Part shown: one piece after another, positions 7,259 through 15,265 of the stretch | Layout: each line of letters opens with the position of its first letter | How positions within the stretch are numbered: the stretch's first letter is position 1 | Origin: Gemmatimonadaceae bacterium | GTDB lineage: Bacteria > Latescibacterota > UBA2968 > UBA8231 | NCBI GenBank assembly: GCA_002726335.1 | Contig: PBSR01000098.1 | Location: 1 to 21,181 of the forward strand | Reading direction: 5' to 3' | DNA: 21,181 nt | Translations under genes and position numbers: made by a program | The notes under the pieces: model-generated | Seen by the model: the letters and a program-made list of their open reading frames with translations, nothing else | Database searches by the model: none | What the model was told of the DNA's origin: nothing

Positions 7259-8305
7259 TCAGTTGCAGAAGCGCTCTGATTCCTCTACCAGGGCGACGAA
7301 GTTTCGCGCCGCCACTTCGGTGTAGGTCCCTGACGCCGTCCCGCCCAGACAGAATCCACTCTCGTGTCCAACGGACTCCAGGTGGGCGCGACCCATCTGC
7401 CGGACGGTGGCCTCGTCCCTTGTCTCGAGCACCTCCATGTCGTCGAGGCCACCCACCAGGCAGACACGATCACCGATGCGACGGTGGGCCTCACCGAGGT
7501 CGACATTGCCGTAGGGTGGCACCTCCAGCGGATCCAGAAAATCGATGCCGAGATCGGCGAAGGTTTCCAGGTAGATGTCGACGTACCCGTGGTTGTGGTA
7601 ATAGGCCAGGGCGCCATGATCGTGCATCAGGGAGACGAGCTCGGTATCCCAGGGCTTGACGAGGTCGTCGAAACCGTCGGGGCCGAGCTGCTCTGTGGCA
7701 TACTCGCCGCCGACGATACGCCAGGCATCGACACCGCCGCGACAGGCCGCTTCGACGTAGACCATGAGGCGTTCGTGGGCCACCTGCACGCAGCGGCGCA
7801 GCAGGTCGGGGACATCTATCGACAGCAGGCACATGTCCTCAGGTGACAGGATCGATGCCGGAAAACAGATGGCGTCGCCGATGCCGGCCAGCAGGATCGC
7901 GTCGTCGCCGATCCTGGCGCGCTGCTCGAGGAATCCCTCCACTTGGGGCACGGCGGCGACGAAGGGAATCGCCAGGTACGCCTCGACGTCGGCTGCCGTC
8001 TTGCACGGGAACTCGACCATGCAGCCGGTGATGTCGGTGCGGCGATAGCGCTGCACGAGAGGTCCCGAGGGTGTCTGGATCTGGGTTACCGTTTCGTCTC
8101 CCACCTGCTGAACGGTGGTCTCGACGGCGGTTCCGGCGAAAGTGTTGCCCCCGAGGCCGGCACTCAGGAAGGGGTCGGTGCGCGCGATCAGTTCGGCGGC
8201 GATGGTGCTCTGCGGATCCAGATGCCCCAGCCCGAAGGGCGACACGGGCACGCGGTCGGGGCGCTCACCGCGCTGGGCGGCGAGCATTCGCTCTCGAGAA
8301 GTCAT
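7259..8305 (-). CDS. Uroporphyrinogen decarboxylase-family protein, paralog 3
   Basis: The 348-residue protein begins MTSRERMLAAQRGERPDRVP. The ATG at 8305 is fixed by a strong AAGGAGG (8314-8320), 8 bases upstream. An open frame extends further 5' but without a comparable site. The C-terminal half has the family barrel elements (GIDFLDPLEVPPYGNVDLGE; RIGDRVCLVGGLDDMEVL). At the metal-site position it reads H237-N-H239 (YYHNHG), with Asp at 288-289 instead of Cys, unlike either neighbour. It is probably translated together with the transporter fragment that ends 28 bases upstream. The reaction is unknown. Haem-pathway uroporphyrinogen decarboxylase is unlikely because three diverged copies sit together with no other haem gene. 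Confidence 0.83.
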   Translation of the reverse strand: MTSRERMLAAQRGERPDRVPVSPFGLGHLDPQSTIAAELIARTDPFLSAGLGGNTFAGTAVETTVQQVGDETVTQIQTPSGPLVQRYRRTDITGCMVEFPCKTAADVEAYLAIPFVAAVPQVEGFLEQRARIGDDAILLAGIGDAICFPASILSPEDMCLLSIDVPDLLRRCVQVAHERLMVYVEAACRGGVDAWRIVGGEYATEQLGPDGFDDLVKPWDTELVSLMHDHGALAYYHNHGYVDIYLETFADLGIDFLDPLEVPPYGNVDLGEAHRRIGDRVCLVGGLDDMEVLETRDEATVRQMGRAHLESVGHESGFCLGGTASGTYTEVAARNFVALVEESERFCN

Positions 8306-8313
8306 GTCTGCTT

Positions 8314-8320
8314 CCTCCTT
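8314..8320 (-). promoter_or_regulatory. Ribosome binding site of URO-D paralog 3
   Basis: AAGGAGG on the minus strand, 8 bases before the ATG at 8305. It decides the start codon. Confidence 0.7.
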
Positions 8321-8333
8321 CCAGCCAGTACTA

Positions 8334-8960
8334 TCATGAAACACTCCCTCGGCGCAAATCCTGACCCTGGCCAGGGACTGAGGCGGGCCAACGCCGGCGC
8401 TGCAGCCTTCGGGCGTTGACCCCCAGATAGACGATCTCAACGATTGTAGACGTGGTGAAGACGAGACTTGCGGTGAGGATACCGGGGGTCTGCAGAACGA
8501 CACCCGCGCCGATGCCGATGACGGTAGCCACGAAATACGCCGCCATCCCCCAGTAGACGTGGGAAGTCGCCCGCCCTGTCATGAGGATCCCGCGGAACAT
8601 GTTGCTCACCGCTGCCAGCGCCGGGATGAAGGCACCGACGAGTACACCTGTCATCACGAGGTCGGCGAGATGGCCGCTGACGCCGGCCACGTGGTGCAGG
8701 TATCGGGGCAAAACCGGCGTCAGTGTGACCAGGGCCAGCAGCGTCGTGGACACACCCGCCACCCACCAGCAGAAGCGCCGCAGGGGCGGCAGATCCTCGG
8801 CGTGTCTGAGCAGAGCGATGACGGTTTCGGGCAGCGCGATGCCGGGTCCACGGAAGAAGAGGATGATGGAATAGAGGATCGGCCAGGCCGCCAGCGACAG
8901 TTGCGGGGTGGGCATTCGTGCCAGTCCGGCGTTGAGCAGCGGCAGGGCGCCGAAATCCAT
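8334..8960 (-). pseudogene. MATE-like multidrug/polysaccharide exporter, C-terminal half only
   Basis: About 208 codons remain, starting near MDFGALPLLNAGLARMPTP. The fragment has five to six hydrophobic helices, including LSLAAWPILYSIILFF, WWVAGVSTTLLALVTLTPV, LVMTGVLVGAFIPALAAV and GMAAYFVATVIGIGAGVV. The pattern PLLNAGLARMP...LAAW...R-G-P...L-P-E-T-V-I-A-L followed by SNMFRGILMTGRATS resembles the second six-helix half of MATE-like exporters, which are usually about 430-450 residues and twelve helices. The first half is missing. Upstream of about 8955 the sequence belongs to a lipoprotein gene on the other strand. An ATG at 8958-8960 could allow a short product, but half a MATE fold is unlikely to work alone. 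The stop is 28 bases before paralog 3. Confidence 0.65.
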
Positions 8961-11046
8961 CCGACTCATCGCCCTGCTGGCCCTGCTGGGCTGCAGCCAC
9001 GACGCCAAGCGGGAGAATCCGCTCGATCCCGAGCTGACGCCGGCGGTGACGTTGACCGCCGTCACCGATGACAGCACGGGTACGGTACAGTTGTCGTGGA
9101 CTGCTGCTGAAGGTCGGTTCGCCGAGTATCTGGTTCTACGAACACGCTCGGATCTGTCCAGCGTGGACACTCTCGCGCGGATGTACGACACCAGGACCGT
9201 ATCCTTCACGGACACGGTTTCTCTCCTCAGTCAGTTCACGTACCGGGTTTCCGTCGTCACCCGTGACGGCCTTGAGGCATCTTCGAACGAGGTCAATCCT
9301 CGGGCCATAAAGCTGCAGGGGGTCGTCATCCAAGACCTTCGGTTCGATGCCGCCACAGCAACGGCCACGGTGCGCTGGACGGTCTACAACGGGCCCAGAT
9401 TCGAGGCCTACGAGGTCTGGAGATCCTCCCGCGAGGAAGGTGATGTGCTCGTCGGCGAGGTCCGCGATGCATCATCGACCTCCATCGTCGATAGAGGATT
9501 GCATGGAGACAGGCGGTACAGTTACCGGGTAGAAGTGCTGACGTTACTGGCTGAGCGGCTACCCGGTGTCGTCAAAGGTGGCGGCATCCACGAGTGGCTG
9601 TCGTCCTGGCCCATGGAGATTCCCGACAGCGCAAGCGTGCGACTCTATGTCGAAGAGCCCGGGTAGTTGAGTGCAATTGTGAACGAGGGCTCACGGGTGC
9701 GGCTACTTCACTTCTCGCAGGACGGGGTGGTGATCGATGACAGTGAAGTGATCGATGTCTCGCCTGTTCGATTCCGGAAGCACTCGGTGAGTACAGCGCG
9801 TGATCCGGTGGGCCGGAGGCTTACCAGCTTCGCAATCGAGGAGGACGTGAGAACTGCTGGACGAACGGCGTCGGGCATGATCGCAGCCAGCAATGCAGAC
9901 TTCATTCTGTTCGAGGATGCTGGACCGAGTCTGCGAACCGATGCTCTCTTTCAAAGCAGGTTGGACGTTGACCTGGAGACATCCTCAAGTGGGGGTGGGT
10001 TCGCCACGGCGCTGGCTTTCTTGCACAGAATGGCTGTCGTGGCCGACGGCATACCCGTGGTAACTCTCGACCCCTCCTCCGATCCTACTGGCTTGCAGGG
10101 AGACCTTGTCGAGGACGGCCGTGTCGTCCTCGAACGTTCAGGGGGTGAGCTTGGCGCACCGACTACGCTCCGCTATTCGGGGGGGCAGGACTGGCAGAGC
10201 GTGACATACCAGGCCACACTCTCGATTGTGTCGGGGAGAACCGTGGTGACTCTGGGCTCGCGTGTTAGTCCAACCTACGCGCGTGTCAGCTTCACAATGC
10301 GACCCGAGTCACAGAGCGTCGAGATGGCGTGGGCATATATTGGCGATGACAGGAATACAGGTCTGGCAATATCACCATTCCCGCTTCTGCCAGGCTTTCC
10401 CTTTTCCTTCTCGGCCGAACTCGGCGCAGGTACGCAGGACATTCGGGCAACGACGCCGGTCTACTGGTCGGAGTTCATGGACACGCCTCCGGAGTGGGCG
10501 AGTACAGTCTCCCTCGGAGACGTCGTCGGTCTCGCAACAGGTGCGACGGCGCGGTCCTTCGCAGCCGATGGCTCCGAGTTACGCTCACTGCATCTGGACG
10601 GCCCCGTCGCAGAGATCCGAACCTGGGAGAGCCCAACAGGGGGAGATATGCTCGGTCTCTGCATGGTGCAGGGCAACAGTATTCGAGTGGGAGCAGCCGG
10701 ATTCACCGCCACGGGCAGAATTGACTGGCCGACGTCAACTGATGGTGCCGCGATCGGCGCGGGGCTGGGAAACGGCGACGGCGAGTTGACAGCGCCGCTG
10801 TCATTCGATGTCAGCCGGGACGGCAGATTCTACGTCCTCGACGCTGGCAACTCTCGGATTCAAGTGTTCGACACGGAGGGGAACTACCTCACTCAATGGG
10901 GCCACAAAGGGGCTACTGAGGGTGAGTTCGACTTCCTCGGTGGCCAGACATACTCTGATCTTGCCGGCTCCATCGCCGTGGACGACGATGGCTTCATATA
11001 TGTGGCCGATGTGGGCAACCGGCGCATTCAGAAGTTCGCGCCGTGA
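8953..11046 (+). pseudogene. Fibronectin type III / NHL-repeat lipoprotein, 5'-truncated and interrupted by an in-frame TAG
   Basis: The frame runs from a lipoprotein signal (IRLIALLALLG, then Cys at 8992) to TGA at 11046, about 695 codons. Two fibronectin III-like domains follow (about 9040-9297, VQLSWTAAEGRFAEYLVLRT; about 9319-9540, VRWTVYNGPRFEAYEVW). Then comes a long beta-rich region and two C-terminal NHL-type repeats (GRFYVLDAGNSRIQVFDTEG; GFIYVADVGNRRIQKF). No ATG, GTG or TTG lies close to the signal sequence. The nearest in-frame start is GTG at 8908, inside the opposite-strand transporter, so the native start seems lost. A TAG at 9664-9666 splits the frame, and both sides are in the same frame. 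TAG is the normal stop of at least four genes here, so recoding is unlikely. Decay or sequence error fits better. Confidence 0.7.
9664..9666 (+). other. In-frame TAG inside the lipoprotein reading frame
   Basis: VRLYVEEPG-stop-LSAIVNEGSRV reads on without a frame change. A TTG immediately after the stop could in principle restart translation, but it has no ribosome binding site and would yield a protein without an export signal. Confidence 0.7.
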
Positions 11047-11077
11047 TGGCCGTTGGCGGGATCGCCCAGCTGCCCTG

Positions 11078-12292
11078 TCAGGCCTTGTTCAGCCCCCTCA
11101 GCTCCTCGCTCATCCAGATCTTGTGCTGAAAACGCCGGTTCTTCGAGGACATGTCGATCTGGTAGAGGCTCGACTGTTCTGGCGCGGCCACGCCCAGAAT
11201 CTCACAGAGATTGCGCGCCAGCCACTTCTCGATCTTGAGGACCACCATCTTCCGGCGCAGCCGCCCTTGCACGTCGCGGTTGAGTATCGTCGGGATCGTA
11301 TTGAGGGCCAGGATCTCGTCGATGGAGGTGTTGGCCATCTTCTCTCGACCCTCTTCGCTGGCGTAGAAGTGGGTGACGGCGAACACGGTCTTGCCCGGGT
11401 TGGCCTGCTTGAGCAGCTGACAGGACTTCACCACCGTTGAGCCGGTGCGGACCATGTCGTCGAACAGCACGATGTCGTGACCGTCCAGCTGATCGAGGGT
11501 GGACTCACTCTCGGGGTCGAGCTTGATCTCCACCTCGCGCTCTCCCGTCCTCTCCTTCTCCAGCAGGACGGACCTGGCCTTGGGCAGTCCCAGAGCGGTG
11601 AAGAGCCCCTTGACGAAATCCCGGGCTCCCCTGTCCGGCGCGCACAACGCCAGGCCTTCACCACCCTCTCCGTAGTCTACGATATTCGAGTTCAACAGGT
11701 AGTCGATGTAGATCTCGTAGGGAATCAGGTTGTGGAAGCCGCCGTCGAAAACCTCACTGAACATGCTCTGCACGGCGTGGGAGTGGTTGTGCACCGTCAC
11801 CACCCGATCGACACCTGACAGCTTCAGCATCTGGGCATACAGCTTTGCCGTAAACGGCTGGCCGTCGAACTTCTTTAGGTCGCTGGCGCTGCGTTCGGAA
11901 TCGGTGTCCACCGCGTCGGCGCGGGGCCCCCGGTCCTGGGCGCTGTAATACAGATCCGGCTCGACGAGGACCACGGCGGCGGCACCGTTCTCCTTGGCGG
12001 CCCGGGCAATCAGCAGGTTGCGCATAGCCAAGCTCTGACGGCTCAGCATCAGATTGCTGGTGCTGACGATGATGACCTGCTTGCCTTCGAGTTTGTTGCC
12101 GATCTCGGCAAAGTCCCGCTCATCCGAGATGAACCTGGGACAGAATTCCGAGTTGGCATATCTCTTCATGCTGATCAGATCGGCGATGTCTTCGCCCTGT
12201 CCCGTGGCAAAGGCCACGTCGATGGCGAAGGGATCGTCAGAGGAGTTCCCCACGACGACCAGATCGGATTCCTGGTGCACGGACAAGCTCAT
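11078..12292 (-). CDS. Ribose-phosphate pyrophosphokinase (PRPP synthetase)-like protein, extended
   Basis: The 404-residue protein shows the PRPP synthetase layout. There is a flexible catalytic loop LYYSAQDRGPR (family: YxRQDR), then QPFTAKLYAQML (family: ITAKLVA), CAPDRGARDF, and the PRPP-binding loop DIVLFDDMVRTGSTV with D278-D279. The enzyme makes PRPP from ribose 5-phosphate and ATP in the cytoplasm, for nucleotide, His and Trp synthesis. It is about 90 residues longer than standard bacterial enzymes (about 315), and the usual D-D-M-I-D-T is D-D-M-V-R-T. It may therefore be a divergent PRPP synthetase or a related phosphoribosyltransferase-type protein. The ATG at 12292 has AGGAG (12299-12303) 6 bases upstream. 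It converges on the lipoprotein pseudogene with a 31-base gap. Confidence 0.82.
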   Translation of the reverse strand: MSLSVHQESDLVVVGNSSDDPFAIDVAFATGQGEDIADLISMKRYANSEFCPRFISDERDFAEIGNKLEGKQVIIVSTSNLMLSRQSLAMRNLLIARAAKENGAAAVVLVEPDLYYSAQDRGPRADAVDTDSERSASDLKKFDGQPFTAKLYAQMLKLSGVDRVVTVHNHSHAVQSMFSEVFDGGFHNLIPYEIYIDYLLNSNIVDYGEGGEGLALCAPDRGARDFVKGLFTALGLPKARSVLLEKERTGEREVEIKLDPESESTLDQLDGHDIVLFDDMVRTGSTVVKSCQLLKQANPGKTVFAVTHFYASEEGREKMANTSIDEILALNTIPTILNRDVQGRLRRKMVVLKIEKWLARNLCEILGVAAPEQSSLYQIDMSSKNRRFQHKIWMSEELRGLNKA

Positions 12293-12395
12293 CGTCGACT
12301 CCTGTACGTCTCAGAGGAAATGCGTGGCAGACGGGCCGGACTCCCTACTCGAGAATGCACCCGGGACTCAACGATGTCCAGTTCCACCTGCCTAC

Positions 12396-12782
12396 CTACC
12401 ACACACACGCCGGCTCGTACTCGGCGAGCTTGCGATCTGCCGTGATGATGGACATGCCCTCCTTCAGTGCTTGTGTCACCAGCAACCGGTCAAACGGATC
12501 TCGGTGATGGAACGGGAGAGACGCCAGACTGGCGCAGTGCTCGGGTTCCACGGGCAGCAGCCTCAAGCCACTCGCTTCCATCTCGTGCCGTAGTGTCTCG
12601 AGCCATCCGGAGGCCAACTCGAGTTTGCCGAGGCTGACCTTGATGCCGATCTCCCAGAAGCTGGCGGCACTCACGTAGAGATCGTTGCGACGATTCAGAT
12701 ACGCTTCCCTGGCCGGTTTGCTGAGACGCGGGTCACCGTGCACAGCCCACAGAAACACATGGGTATCGATGAGGAGTTTCAT
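12396..12782 (-). CDS. PIN-domain toxin, VapC type
   Basis: The 128-residue protein begins MKLLIDTHVFLW and carries the PIN-domain acidic set: D6, E44 (FWEIGIK), D95/D98 (HRDPFDR) and D116 (TADRKL). PIN toxins of this type are Mg2+-dependent endoribonucleases that cut tRNA, rRNA or mRNA when freed from their antitoxin. Its ATG overlaps the TGA of the antitoxin gene (ATGA at 12779-12782), the standard antitoxin-first arrangement. Length and active-site residues are all normal, so it is probably functional. The RNA target cannot be predicted. The 103 bases between it and the PRPP-synthetase-like gene show no clear feature. Confidence 0.9.
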   Translation of the reverse strand: MKLLIDTHVFLWAVHGDPRLSKPAREAYLNRRNDLYVSAASFWEIGIKVSLGKLELASGWLETLRHEMEASGLRLLPVEPEHCASLASLPFHHRDPFDRLLVTQALKEGMSIITADRKLAEYEPACVW

Positions 12783-13015
12783 TCGCTGTAGGATGCGAAG
12801 TCGTCGAGGGAGGCATCGAAATCTTCGTCCATCCGAATCACCAGGCCGGCGCTGCCGCCGATCCTTCGTTCGGGTTTGCCCTCAGGCAGTATTTCCAGCC
12901 TGGCAACAGGCCGGTTTCCCTTGGCGATGATGACTTCGGTGCCCTCGAGTGCCTCCTGAATGAGGCGGGACAGGTGGGTTTTGGCTTCGTGGATGTTAAC
13001 CTGATGTGTTGGCAT
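12779..13015 (-). CDS. Phd/YefM-family antitoxin
   Basis: The 78-residue protein begins MPTHQVNIHEAKTHLSRLIQ, the N-terminal Phd/YefM DNA-binding fold. It includes the typical strand pair EVIIAKGNRPVARLEIL and an acidic C-terminal tail (RMDEDFDASLDDF) expected to wrap the toxin. It binds and blocks the PIN toxin encoded next to it and, by family behaviour, represses its own promoter together with the toxin. The ATG at 13015 has no strong Shine-Dalgarno. The upstream 40 bases hold the repeated motif listed separately. Confidence 0.9.
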   Translation of the reverse strand: MPTHQVNIHEAKTHLSRLIQEALEGTEVIIAKGNRPVARLEILPEGKPERRIGGSAGLVIRMDEDFDASLDDFASYSE

Positions 13016-13017
13016 AT

Positions 13018-13055
13018 GACTAACTTACTTAGTCAACTTGTTGACCGTCAACTTG
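13018..13055. promoter_or_regulatory. Repeat-rich putative operator/promoter of the toxin-antitoxin pair
   Basis: Directly upstream of the antitoxin ATG lie GACTAA-CTTAC-TTAGTC (13018-13034), GTCAA-CTTG-TTGAC (13032-13045) and a second direct copy of GTCAACTTG (13047-13055, first copy 13032-13040; 15-base period). On the coding strand these read CAAGTTGAC twice, and each contains a TTGAC that could serve as a -35 element. This fits autoregulation by an antitoxin-toxin complex. The role is inferred from symmetry and position. Confidence 0.55.
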
Positions 13056-13074
13056 AGAGCCGCCACCCGAGTGC

Positions 13075-13953
13075 TCAGAATGGCTTGGCATCGGCGATCG
13101 CCTGGTGCTCGGGCAAGTACGGCACATCCCGGCGATCCCAGGCCGCCCGGCCCTCCACCGCGTGGATCCCCATCAACTGGCGCCGGTGGGGTGAATCCGC
13201 CCACTCGATCATCGCCTTTGGCGGCCGGCGGTCTTCCCACTGCTTGACCCAGAAATGGGTGTAGCCGTAGACGAGGATTCGACGATCCCGGCTGCTGGTG
13301 TTGGCCGTGGCCGTGTGCCAGAGGGCGACGTTCCAGATCACCGCCGTACCCGCCGCGGCCGTCACCTTCTGCAGGCCCGGCATGTCCTCCAGCTCGTCTC
13401 CGGTGTACTGAGGGGTCCGCTCGGCGCGCTCTGCCTCGGTGTGAAACGAGTTGGTCGAGCCCGGCGGATCCTCCGGCCAGGCGTGACTTGCCGGCACGAT
13501 GCTGAAGCAGCCCATGTCCGCATCGATGTCGTCGACGAAATAGAAGACCTTGGCCTTCAGCGCCTGGGTGGGATGGCTCCAGGGCGGCCAGTCCCGGTGC
13601 CACTCGATATGGGCCGGTGTATCTGCCGGATGGATGTGGCCGATGGCCTCGGTGAGTTGCAGGTCGGGGCCGACCACCTGTTGCAGAGCGGGGATCACGG
13701 CCGGGTTATCGGCCAGATCGAGAAACAGGCCATCGTGCTGCCACATGTCGACCATGACGTGGGCTGAAGGCCCCCGGCCGTACACGCCTTTTGTCGACTC
13801 GCTGGCCAGGTACTCGCGCCAGGCGGGTTCCGTCTGCCGTTGCGCGTCGTTGAAGGCCTGCCGCACTCGTTCCTGCCCGAGGTCCTTCAAGGCGTCCGGC
13901 ACGATGACGTACCCCTGCTGGCGGAAGTGGCTGAGCTGATCGTCGCTGAGCAT
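13075..13953 (-). CDS. Phytanoyl-CoA dioxygenase (PhyH)-family Fe(II)/2-oxoglutarate oxygenase
   Basis: The 292-residue protein starts MLSDDQLSHFRQQGYVIVPD, the usual PhyH opening. The iron triad is visible as H119-R-D121 (IEWHRDWP) and H213 (ALWHTATAN). Arginines at 222-225 (SRDRR) are placed to hold the carboxylate of 2-oxoglutarate. These enzymes hydroxylate, demethylate or halogenate small substrates in the cytoplasm, using O2 and releasing CO2 and succinate. The substrate here is unknown. The ATG at 13953 has AGGAGAGGG just upstream. It follows the binding-protein gene by 28 bases, so it is probably the third gene of the sulfatase transcription unit. All catalytic residues are present. 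Confidence 0.88.
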   Translation of the reverse strand: MLSDDQLSHFRQQGYVIVPDALKDLGQERVRQAFNDAQRQTEPAWREYLASESTKGVYGRGPSAHVMVDMWQHDGLFLDLADNPAVIPALQQVVGPDLQLTEAIGHIHPADTPAHIEWHRDWPPWSHPTQALKAKVFYFVDDIDADMGCFSIVPASHAWPEDPPGSTNSFHTEAERAERTPQYTGDELEDMPGLQKVTAAAGTAVIWNVALWHTATANTSSRDRRILVYGYTHFWVKQWEDRRPPKAMIEWADSPHRRQLMGIHAVEGRAAWDRRDVPYLPEHQAIADAKPF

Positions 13954-13981
13954 GTCCCTCTCCTGGTGCCGTCCTGTGGTT

Positions 13982-15265
13982 TCAGTAGTCGGCGAGAATC
14001 TCGTTCACTTCGGCGGCAGCGTGGTCCAGCGCCTGCTGCGGATCCATCGTACCGGTGAGCGCCATGTTCACCGCGTCGGCGAGATGGCGCTGGATCTCCG
14101 TGATCGCCGGATGACCGGGCCATCCGAGGCCGTTGGCGCCAGCCTCGGCCAGTACCGGTAGATCCATGTAGTCCGACGCCACACCCGGACCGTAGGCGAC
14201 TTTGTGCGTCGACATACCACCCATCGACGGGTCGGGCCGATGCCACACAGGGTCCTCCACGGCGAGGGCCTTCACCACCTCCCAGGCCGCGTCCGGCGCT
14301 TTCGTGTATCCCGTGATCGCCACCATGACGACGTCGATCAGGGTCTTCGACTCGTTGTCTTCGAGCAGCCGTTGCGGCCGGGGGACCTGGGCCAGCTGCA
14401 GCTTGGCCAGATCGAAGCCGAAGTGGTCGGCGGCGACGCTCTGCCACCAGGGACCCTCGATCGCCAGAGCCGCCTTCTCCGTGCTCCAGTGGGCCTCGTT
14501 CTCATCCGAACGGTATGCCGTGCTGGCGGCGGGAAAGAAACCGGCATCCTTCATCCGGATCAGGAACTTGAGTGTACCCAGACCTGCGGGCCCGTTGAAG
14601 GCCGCCGCTGTCCAGTCGTCGTTGAACAGCCGACCGCCGGCCCGGTAGAACAGCGCCAGAAACCGATAGGCCGTATCGAGGTTCAGTCCGGCAGGCATGG
14701 TCAGCGTGTGGATGCCGCTGGCCTTCAACGCCGGTCCCATGTCCCACATGTCTTCCCAGGTCGCCGGAACGTCCAGCCCATGGGCCTGCAGCATGTGGCG
14801 ATTCACCGGCATGATGAAGGGCAGCATGGAGACGGGTACGCCGTAGTGCTGACCATCGTACGCCACGTGGTCCCAGAGATTGTCGAGCAGCTTCGACCTG
14901 ACCTGGGGAAAGTCGGCGAAATTGTCCAGCGCCAGCAGGCCACCGAGCTCGCCGAACTCTACCGCGTACTTGTGGTGCACGCGAACGATGTCGGCCCCCT
15001 CGCCGACCACGGTGGAGCTGATCAGACTCTCCCGCTGCGTCGCCCAGTCGCGGGTCTCCAACTTGATGTGCAGGTCGTCGCGGGCGGCGTCGAGACTGTC
15101 CACCGCCCCTCGGATCCAGGCTTCGTGCCCGGGCACGCCCCCGAAGTCCCAGATGACGAGGGTCCGGGGTGTGCCGACATCGTTGTCACCCTCCTCCGCG
15201 CAGGAGATCCACAGCAGCGCCGCAGCGATGGCGGCCACAGCGTGCCTGGACCCGCTTCGCCTCAT
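13982..15265 (-). CDS. ABC-transporter extracellular solute-binding protein (family 1), lipoprotein
   Basis: The 427-residue protein begins MRRSGSRHAVAAIAAALLWISC, a lipoprotein signal peptide with Cys about residue 22. The body resembles family 1 sugar-binding proteins: VIWDFGGVPGHEAWI at the N-terminus, YGVPVSMLPFIMPVNRHML, EKAALAIEGPWW, and a C-terminal block VNMALTGTMDPQQALDHAAAE typical of this family. It would be anchored outside the inner membrane and deliver a sugar or similar ligand to a permease. No permease or ATPase gene is in the window, so its transporter lies elsewhere. ATG at 15265 overlaps the sulfatase TGA (ATGA), which fixes the start and implies coupled translation. An open extension further upstream is rejected because it lies inside the sulfatase gene. 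Confidence 0.88.
   Translation of the reverse strand: MRRSGSRHAVAAIAAALLWISCAEEGDNDVGTPRTLVIWDFGGVPGHEAWIRGAVDSLDAARDDLHIKLETRDWATQRESLISSTVVGEGADIVRVHHKYAVEFGELGGLLALDNFADFPQVRSKLLDNLWDHVAYDGQHYGVPVSMLPFIMPVNRHMLQAHGLDVPATWEDMWDMGPALKASGIHTLTMPAGLNLDTAYRFLALFYRAGGRLFNDDWTAAAFNGPAGLGTLKFLIRMKDAGFFPAASTAYRSDENEAHWSTEKAALAIEGPWWQSVAADHFGFDLAKLQLAQVPRPQRLLEDNESKTLIDVVMVAITGYTKAPDAAWEVVKALAVEDPVWHRPDPSMGGMSTHKVAYGPGVASDYMDLPVLAEAGANGLGWPGHPAITEIQRHLADAVNMALTGTMDPQQALDHAAAEVNEILADY

Noticed and set aside
9664..9666. TAG recoded as an amino acid (pyrrolysine-like or alternative code)
   Set aside because: TAG terminates the symporter, the small membrane protein and two URO-D genes at the expected ends. 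No pyrrolysine genes or recoding element are visible.
10176..10184. Second poly-G tract (in the lipoprotein frame) as another slippage switch
   Set aside because: The frame continues unchanged through it (RYSGGQDW), so there is no sign of slippage here.
11055..11066. GGCG-GGAT-CGCC hairpin between the convergent lipoprotein and PRPP genes
   Set aside because: A four-pair stem without a T-tract is common by chance in GC-rich DNA.
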